Source: Lytechinus variegatus (taxonomy: Eukaryota > Echinodermata > Echinoidea > Temnopleuroida > Toxopneustidae). From it: a stretch of DNA of 64,000 bases. Position numbers and translations under genes: made by a program. Positions 62,701 through 64,000 of the stretch are shown here, one piece after another. The stretch is from contig NC_054752.1 in assembly GCF_018143015.1 (NCBI RefSeq), positions 1,798,001-1,862,000 on the forward strand, given 5' to 3'. Numbering within the stretch: position 1 is the first letter of the stretch; each line of letters opens with the position of its first letter. Below the pieces are notes generated by a model, which had not been told where the DNA came from, searched no databases, and saw nothing but the letters and a program-made list of their open reading frames with translations.

Positions 62701-63669
62701 TGCCTTCAAGATCATACCAGAGGAAACTCATTGCTTATAGACCTGAAAGGACCAAAGTAAGTCATAGAAGGTGGGACGGGTTATTGTTTTTAGGAGAATT
62801 TAAAAGGGATGGTGATCAAGTTGTTACGGGGGGCAACAGGGAGGGGGCTGTGAATACATTCGCCAACAATTCAGTCTACCAAATATGTTTTCAAGATTAC
62901 AGCAGAGAATACACATTGCTTATAGACTTCAAAGGACCAAAGTAAAAGTCATAGAGGGTGGGATGAGTGATTGGTTTGTGATCAGATGGGGGGGGGGGAG
63001 GCCTGGAGGGAGGGAGCTGTGAATACATTCACCAATAATTCAGTCTAATAAATGAATTTCAAGATTGCACCAGAGGAAACTCATTGCTTATAGACCTAAA
63101 AGAACCAAAGTAAGTCGTAGAGGCCTGTATGCTGATGTCTGGTTTAACTTTAACCATGTTCTAACTGTGGGCTTAAAGTATAAGAAGCTGACAATCTCAA
63201 AACTTTGTTAACACTGTATCGTTTACTGTGCTCATTCATCATGTTTTAATGATGAAGCAAACTGTTTAAGCTACATTTTACAGATATTAGTCGAGTGTCA
63301 TTCGAGCCAGCCTATTGAACCTGTACCATGAGAGATTTATTTCATAGTTGGCTTTCCATAGTTTAACCTCAACTTTAGACCACCATTAGAATATAGACAA
63401 TTTTTTTTCTAATGATGAGGATGATAGCAAAGTCAATGAAAATGACAAAAATGATGATGATGGTGCTGGGACAAAACTCCCTGTTGTTGAAATAATTTTA
63501 ATGATAATAATATGATGGCAGTAATGCATTGATGATAAGCTTCCTTATTCAATTCTTGATCATTTCTTATGATCCTTAGGAATTACCATGTAGGGTTTGA
63601 AGTTATATGTGTCTCGTCAGAAGGGAAAGGCAGCACACGATTTGAGAAGAAGATGAGTGGAGACTACCG
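38443..63669 (+). CDS. CAPN7: Calpain-7 (MIT-domain cysteine protease, PalB-like), 3' end outside window
   Basis: Nineteen exons are visible: 38443-38721, 43532-43637, 44699-44880, 45548-45612, 47866-48198, 48788-48877, 49935-50061, 50791-50876, 51281-51374, 52161-52307, 53255-53482, 53984-54128, 54471-54570, 55322-55448, 55863-55935, 56796-56941 (or later donors to 57901), 60040-60102, 62617-62756, 63580-63669. All phases agree, giving about 873 residues with the shortest exon 16. The order is a Gly/Ser-rich N-tail, two MIT domains (about 64-128 and 135-210) that in the family bind ESCRT-III tails, a poly-Gly linker, the calpain protease core (about 322-660), and C-terminal beta-sandwich domains. 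Cys400, His568 and Asn588 form the triad. As recalled, human CAPN7 (813 residues) has the same 168 and 20 spacing. There are no EF-hands, as expected for this atypical calpain. Family role: cytosolic/endosomal proteolysis linked to ESCRT and receptor sorting. Exon 16 carries an exceptional repeat. Confidence 0.96.
39960..40526 (-). repeat. Dispersed ~600-bp repeat, copy 2 (inverted to 29040-29650)
   Basis: The reverse complement of 29040-29650 runs through here. Landmarks are GGTTGGTGGATAAAGATATG, TCTCGTCTGCTC, CAACGTCCACATGTGA and ATGATGTTTGGAATCAT. It lies in calpain-7 intron 1 and directly abuts the next element. Confidence 0.75.
40527..43235. mobile_element. 2.7-kb foldback element with recurring CACGGACGGACA motif
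   Basis: The left arm (GGAGGCGTTTCATCAATA, TCCGACAAGT, GCATGATC) is matched in inverted order by the right arm (GATCATGC, ACTTGTCGGA, TTTCATGAAACGCTCC). Inside, TCACGGACGGACA or its complement occurs at about 40821, 41003, 41171, 41189, 41360, 41541, 42922 and 43105. The stretch 40815-41183 is directly repeated at about 41190-41555 (shared words TTTCACTCTAGTTTT, GCACTGTACATCATTT-like). It has no supported gene and is in calpain-7 intron 1. Confidence 0.65.
43532..43637 (+). CDS. CAPN7: CAPN7 exon 2: end of MIT1
   Basis: It follows GTTCAACCAG and encodes [11 protein letters not shown] ... [14 protein letters not shown], the second and third MIT helices. It ends before GTAAGA, phase 1. Intron 1 (4.8 kb) holds the repeats at 39960 and 40527. 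Confidence 0.93.
43638..44698. other. CAPN7 introns 2, 3, 5, 7-9, 11-12, 14-15: no further features
   Basis: This entry is placed on intron 2 and stands for the plain introns. They are AT-rich, with poly-T, short G or C runs (44052, 44891, 53672) and no recognisable genes or long repeats. The only exception is the exon 9 remnant in intron 8. Frames seen there are short and lack any family signature. Confidence 0.6.
44699..44880 (+). CDS. CAPN7: CAPN7 exon 3: MIT2
   Basis: It follows CCATTTTAG and encodes a short linker and the second MIT domain ([20 protein letters not shown], then [15 protein letters not shown]). It ends before GTAAGT, phase 0. A run of 10 C follows in the intron. Confidence 0.93.
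45548..45612 (+). CDS. CAPN7: CAPN7 exon 4: last MIT2 helix
   Basis: It follows ACTATTTTAG. The residues [20 protein letters not shown] fit the final helix of the second MIT domain. It ends before GTAAAT, phase 2. Confidence 0.92.
45748..46065. repeat. Repeat element with internal direct repeat, CAPN7 intron 4
   Basis: ATTGGATGTTCCTAA ... TTCAAAAG ... GACTACCACAGA(G/A)TGTTACTT occurs at 45748-45810 and again at 45999-46065. The rest of intron 4 up to 46580 shows nothing recognisable. Confidence 0.5.
46584..46899. repeat. MITE (CCCATATTCTGAAGTC family), copy 1
   Basis: The left end GGCCCATATTCTGAAGTC with GGTTTAACTTAGACC is inverted against the right end GTTTAAGTTAAACCCGACTAT and ATACGGGCC. 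It is followed at once by another copy. Confidence 0.7.
46906..47216. repeat. MITE (CCCATATTCTGAAGTC family), copy 2
   Basis: It starts CCCATATTCTGAAGTC and ends AAACTGGACTTCAGAATA...GGGCC, inverted. Two copies of one family lie head to tail in intron 4. Further diverged copies are near 54604 and at 63128. Confidence 0.7.
47866..48198 (+). CDS. CAPN7: CAPN7 exon 5: linker with poly-Gly tract
   Basis: It follows TTTCAAATCTTAG and encodes AEALKKKS, a Pro/Ser/Asn-rich linker, a Gly/Ser tract of about 25 residues, and then [10 protein letters not shown], the conserved lead-in to the protease. It ends before GTAGGG, phase 2. The Pro-rich frame on the opposite strand is only the antisense of the Gly codons. 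Confidence 0.92.
48788..48877 (+). CDS. CAPN7: CAPN7 exon 6: start of protease domain
   Basis: It follows CTATTTCACAG and encodes [14 protein letters not shown] ... [11 protein letters not shown], a conserved calpain-7 entry sequence. It ends before GTAAGT, phase 2. Confidence 0.93.
49074..49244. repeat. Palindromic MITE (TTTCATAAAGCTG family), copy 1
   Basis: GTTTCATAAAGCTGTTCCTAAG and TTAAGAGCGACTTTAAGAACG are matched by their complements ending GCAGCTTTATGAAACGGCCC. A related copy is at 58284-58425. It lies in intron 6. Confidence 0.8.
49576..49602. repeat. (TA)n microsatellite
   Basis: About 13 TA dinucleotides in intron 6. Confidence 0.9.
49647..49860. repeat. Foldback MITE (GGGTGTTGCA family), copy 2
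   Basis: It starts GGGTGTTGCAAGAAGAT and ends TTTCTTGTAGCACCCC. The TTGCAATCAATC and TCAATCAATTACAGG stretches are inverted. Same family as 5899-6118. It ends 74 bases before exon 7. Confidence 0.75.
49935..50061 (+). CDS. CAPN7: CAPN7 exon 7: protease core
   Basis: It follows TTTCAACATAG and encodes [20 protein letters not shown] and FSVRQ, immediately before the catalytic Cys exon. It ends before GTAAAA, phase 0. Confidence 0.93.
50791..50876 (+). CDS. CAPN7: CAPN7 exon 8: catalytic cysteine
   Basis: It follows TTTCTTTTACAG and encodes [20 protein letters not shown]. Cys400 is the nucleophile (codon 50806-50808). It ends before GTAAGT, phase 2. Confidence 0.95.
51130..51190 (+). pseudogene. 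Decayed partial duplicate of CAPN7 exon 9
   Basis: The sequence ACCAATCTACAATCATTGTAAGAAGT here matches, in pieces, ACCAATCTACAATCCATGTGGGAAGT of exon 9. The frame reads [10 protein letters not shown] against [10 protein letters not shown]. It lies 150 bp upstream of exon 9 and has no clear acceptor, so it looks like a non-functional remnant. Confidence 0.5.
51281..51374 (+). CDS. CAPN7: CAPN7 exon 9: protease core
   Basis: It follows TTTGTGTTACAG and encodes [20 protein letters not shown] and WINGVKRK. It ends before GTAGAA, phase 0. The same residues in part (a related [10 protein letters not shown] frame) appear upstream near 51147-51180, a decayed duplicate of this exon. Confidence 0.93.
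52161..52307 (+). CDS. CAPN7: CAPN7 exon 10: protease core
   Basis: It follows TATTACTGTAG and encodes [20 protein letters not shown], then the calpain hallmark [20 protein letters not shown]. It ends before GTAAGT, phase 0. Confidence 0.95.
52720..53078 (+). repeat. tRNA-derived SINE in CAPN7 intron 10
   Basis: The head has an A-box-like GTGGTGTAGTGGG (52728-52740) and a B-box-like GTGTGCGAATCCC (52771-52783). The body includes ACTCATGACC and ATGGGTACCC. The tail has GTAAAGCGCTTAGGC and TAAAGCGCCATATAAAAGC, then an ATT-rich end. The AAAGCGC tail is shared with the SINE at 1108-1598. The same strand as calpain-7. Confidence 0.8.
53255..53482 (+). CDS. CAPN7: CAPN7 exon 11: catalytic histidine
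   Basis: It follows CTTTTAATCAG and encodes [15 protein letters not shown] ... [14 protein letters not shown] ... [15 protein letters not shown]. His568 (53447-53449) is the triad histidine, 168 residues after Cys400. It ends before GTAAGT, phase 0. Confidence 0.95.
53984..54128 (+). CDS. CAPN7: CAPN7 exon 12: catalytic asparagine
   Basis: It follows TATCCTTGACAG and encodes [20 protein letters not shown]. Asn588 (54008-54010) is the third triad residue and the NPW motif is intact. It ends before GTTAGC, phase 1, a weaker donor than its neighbours. Confidence 0.94.
54471..54570 (+). CDS. CAPN7: CAPN7 exon 13: end of protease domain
   Basis: It follows TTCTTTCCACAG and encodes [20 protein letters not shown], then WNPSLF, the conserved close of the calpain core. 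It ends before GTAGGT, phase 2. Confidence 0.93.
54604..54730. repeat. Diverged MITE end (CCATATTCTGAA family)
   Basis: GGTCCATATTCTGAATTC and GTTTAATCTAAACCATAGTC resemble the left ends at 46584 and 46906. The right end could not be fixed, so the boundary is approximate. Confidence 0.4.
55186..55301. repeat. 57-bp tandem duplication beside exon 14
   Basis: TGATTTTATTGGTCAGTTG ... AGATGCATGTATTACAT occurs twice in a row, 57 bp apart, almost without difference. The second copy ends about 20 bases before the exon 14 acceptor, so it lies in the branch-point zone. Confidence 0.9.
55322..55448 (+). CDS. CAPN7: CAPN7 exon 14: first beta-sandwich domain
   Basis: It follows TTTTATACCTCAG and encodes [12 protein letters not shown] ... 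[11 protein letters not shown] ... [11 protein letters not shown]. It ends before GTATGC, phase 0. A 57-bp tandem duplication lies just upstream (55186-55301). Confidence 0.93.
55863..55935 (+). CDS. CAPN7: CAPN7 exon 15
   Basis: It follows TTGCTAATTCAG and encodes [20 protein letters not shown], then VYYP. It ends before GTAAGT, phase 1. Confidence 0.93.
56796..57901 (+). CDS. CAPN7: CAPN7 exon 16, with 11 alternative in-frame donors
   Basis: It follows CCACCAACCAG and encodes [18 protein letters not shown], then [20 protein letters not shown], matching one beta-hairpin of the second beta-sandwich domain. The ancestral exon end is most likely 56941, just before GTAAGT, phase 0. The last 96 bases with this donor are repeated, so the same donor recurs every 96 bp at exon ends 56941, 57037 ... 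57901. The frame stays open through all copies, so any end from 56941 to 57901 is possible. With 56941 the protein has normal family length. With 57901 it gains 320 residues. Confidence 0.85.
56852..57950 (+). repeat. 96-bp coding tandem repeat with embedded splice donors (11 full copies + 1 interrupted)
   Basis: Units start at 56852 and every 96 bp to 57908. Each encodes a 32-residue unit of type KM(I/M)(V/A)N(D/E)KSSSIY, then (T/A)[16 protein letters not shown](R/K)VS. The final VS and the next K are the donor bases GTAAGTAAG read as codons. Copies differ at only a few sites (IAN-E, MVN-D, MVN-E; T or A; R or K) in a mosaic order, implying recent unequal exchange or conversion. Copy 12 breaks off near 57950, and its 3' half is found in decayed form at 59490-59540. 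Confidence 0.95.
57951..59063. mobile_element. TIR element inserted in repeat copy 12
   Basis: The left end GTCAAATATATG with TATTGCTGTACACATGC and the right end GCGTGTGTACAGCAATACATTTGAC are inverted. It is about 1.1 kb, has no recognisable protein and contains a nested palindromic MITE (58284-58425). Confidence 0.7.
58284..58425. repeat. Palindromic MITE (TTTCATAAAGCTG family), nested copy 2
   Basis: CCGTTTCATAAAGC, TAAGTTAAGAGCGAC and GACTGGTGATCA are mirrored by TGATCACC-like, TTAACTTACGAAC and GCTTTATGAAAC. Same family as 49074-49244. Confidence 0.8.
59085..59482. repeat. TTAA-bounded MITE, copy 2
   Basis: Landmarks in the same order as 30670-31077 (TTAAAGATAAATTCC, ATCTCAAAATGA, CCAAGTGT, GATTTCACAAAG, GTACCAGATCTA). 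The right end is decayed (TTTTTATCTTTTACC). Confidence 0.75.
59490..59540 (+). pseudogene. Decayed 3' half of exon 16 repeat unit (copy 12)
   Basis: TCACAATTTGAGTAGAATAA ... CACTATACACT ... GTGTAAG aligns to the second half of the 96-bp unit. The Lys codon has become TAG and the donor is degraded. It starts almost exactly where copy 12 breaks off at 57950, so the 1.5 kb between them is inserted DNA. Confidence 0.7.
60040..60102 (+). CDS. CAPN7: CAPN7 exon 17
   Basis: It follows TTGTTAACTCACAG and encodes [20 protein letters not shown] in phase 0. This continues directly from the TLR end of exon 16, as in vertebrate calpain-7 (TVR then VYSAC). It ends before GTAAGT. Confidence 0.9.
60534..61286. 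mobile_element. TTAA-type nonautonomous transposon, copy 1
   Basis: It is bounded by TTAA with ends CCCTAAAAAGACTGGGGGG and ...CTATTTAGGG. The subterminal inverted GGGGCTGATTCAGCCCC and GGGGGCTGAATCAGCCCC form hairpins. It shares TTTGAGACCAAA and ATTACGCAACATTTCGTAAG with the next copy. It has no open frame of note and lies in CAPN7 intron 17. Confidence 0.75.
61369..62107. mobile_element. TTAA-type nonautonomous transposon, copy 2
   Basis: TTTAACCCTAAAATGGCC at the left and GGCCTAGTTAGGGTTAA at the right. Same order of internal landmarks as copy 1 (TCTCGCGCATCTTTTGAGAC, ATTACGCAACATTTCGTAAG, ATGCATAAATTAGCATAATT), same orientation, 83 bases downstream. Confidence 0.75.
62617..62756 (+). CDS. 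CAPN7: CAPN7 exon 18
   Basis: It follows GGTTTATAACAG and encodes [20 protein letters not shown], then [10 protein letters not shown] and LLIDLKGPK. It matches the WSGQSAGGC-N-PIYQ region of the family. It ends before GTAAGT, phase 2. Two decayed copies of it follow in the intron. Confidence 0.92.
62841..62943 (+). pseudogene. Duplicate of CAPN7 exon 18, copy 2
   Basis: The frame [20 protein letters not shown], then [10 protein letters not shown], aligns to the end of exon 18 ([24 protein letters not shown]). Its donor region is AAAGTAAAAG. The frame is open, but the first third of the exon and a convincing acceptor are missing, so it is probably not used. It is 185 bp from exon 18 measured at TTGCTTATAG. 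Confidence 0.7.
63010..63115 (+). pseudogene. Duplicate of CAPN7 exon 18, copy 3
   Basis: It is similar to copy 2 (AATACATTCACCAATAATTC, then CAGAGGAAACTCATTGCTT) and keeps the donor AAAGTAAGT. It has TAATAAATGA in the region that codes for VYQ in exon 18, so it cannot be translated. It is 167 bp from copy 2. Confidence 0.75.
63128..63398. repeat. Diverged MITE (CTGAAGTC family)
   Basis: ATGCTGATGTCTGGTTTAAC and TTAACCATG at the left are mirrored by CATAGTTTAACC and GACCACCATTAGAATATAGAC at the right. Related to 46584-46899. Confidence 0.5.
63580..63669 (+). CDS. CAPN7: CAPN7 exon 19 (last visible)
   Basis: It follows TTATGATCCTTAG and encodes [17 protein letters not shown] ... SGDY. It ends before GTAAGG, phase 2. 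By comparison with the family about 55 residues remain, in exon(s) beyond 64000. The window's final bases (TGATTACAG) could be the next acceptor. Confidence 0.92.
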
Positions 63670-64000
63670 GTAAGGACTCTCTCATATGTTACTCAAACTT
63701 GATGATAAATATGCTTGTACTTACATGTGTTTAAATTGATCTTAACCCTTAACGTGCCATGAACACATATCTGTGCATCCACTGGAGTGCCACGAACACA
63801 TTTTCGTGCAATGGTCATACAACTATTGTTATGCCTATTGCATTTTGAGGAGTGCATTGCATGCATGAGTGATTCCATTGTTCAGTTCAGCTTATGGTCA
63901 AGAGGTTTAACAGTATTGTCTCATGAGGGATTCTATTTTTTTAATAAATAAAACATTTAAATATAGACTCTTTGAAAAAAGTGGCACTCGCTGATTACAG

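Overview
The window is animal nuclear DNA. It is AT-rich and intron-rich, coding exons are short and far apart, and inverted-repeat transposon relics and tRNA-derived SINEs are dense. The palindrome TACATGTA is common. Together with the type of SINE and foldback element this suggests a marine deuterostome, most likely an echinoderm (sea urchin). That placement is inference, because nothing could be searched.

Three protein-coding genes can be supported. (1) Bases 1-429, + strand: the 3' end of an intronless rhodopsin-class GPCR (TM6, TM7, tail). (2) Bases 21669 down to 10644, - strand: a complete five-exon membrane-anchored short-chain dehydrogenase of the retinol dehydrogenase / 17-beta-HSD6 (SDR9C) type. 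It encodes 327 residues, all exon phases agree, and the first intron is GC-AG. (3) Bases 38443 to beyond 63669, + strand: calpain-7 (CAPN7, PalB-like). Nineteen exons are visible, giving about 873 residues to the last visible base, and the final exon(s) lie outside. Its Cys-His-Asn triad (Cys400, His568, Asn588) has the same spacing as recalled for human CAPN7 (168 and 20 residues).

Between the genes, 430-10643 and 21670-38442 hold no recognisable genes. They carry foldback MITEs, SINEs, one LINE reverse-transcriptase relic (26440-27110), a polypurine/polypyrimidine block, and a 2.1-kb element with a periodic GCTTCGCGCTCGC motif.

The most unusual structure is in calpain-7 exon 16. The last 96 bp of the exon, including its splice donor GTAAGT, are tandemly repeated 11 full times plus one interrupted copy (56852-57950 with a relic at about 59490). 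The donor is itself in frame (GTA AGT AAG = V-S-K), so all 11 donors are phase 0 and any of them could join exon 17. The predicted products form a ladder of proteins differing by 32-residue beta-hairpin units. Exon 18 has two decayed duplicates downstream, and the dehydrogenase exon 4 has a partial duplicate, so local exon duplication recurs here.

A second point of interest is that two TIR elements with internal minisatellites sit in introns 1 and 4 of the dehydrogenase gene. Together they carry nine perfect DR1 nuclear-receptor motifs (AGGTCAAAGGTCA on the gene's strand).
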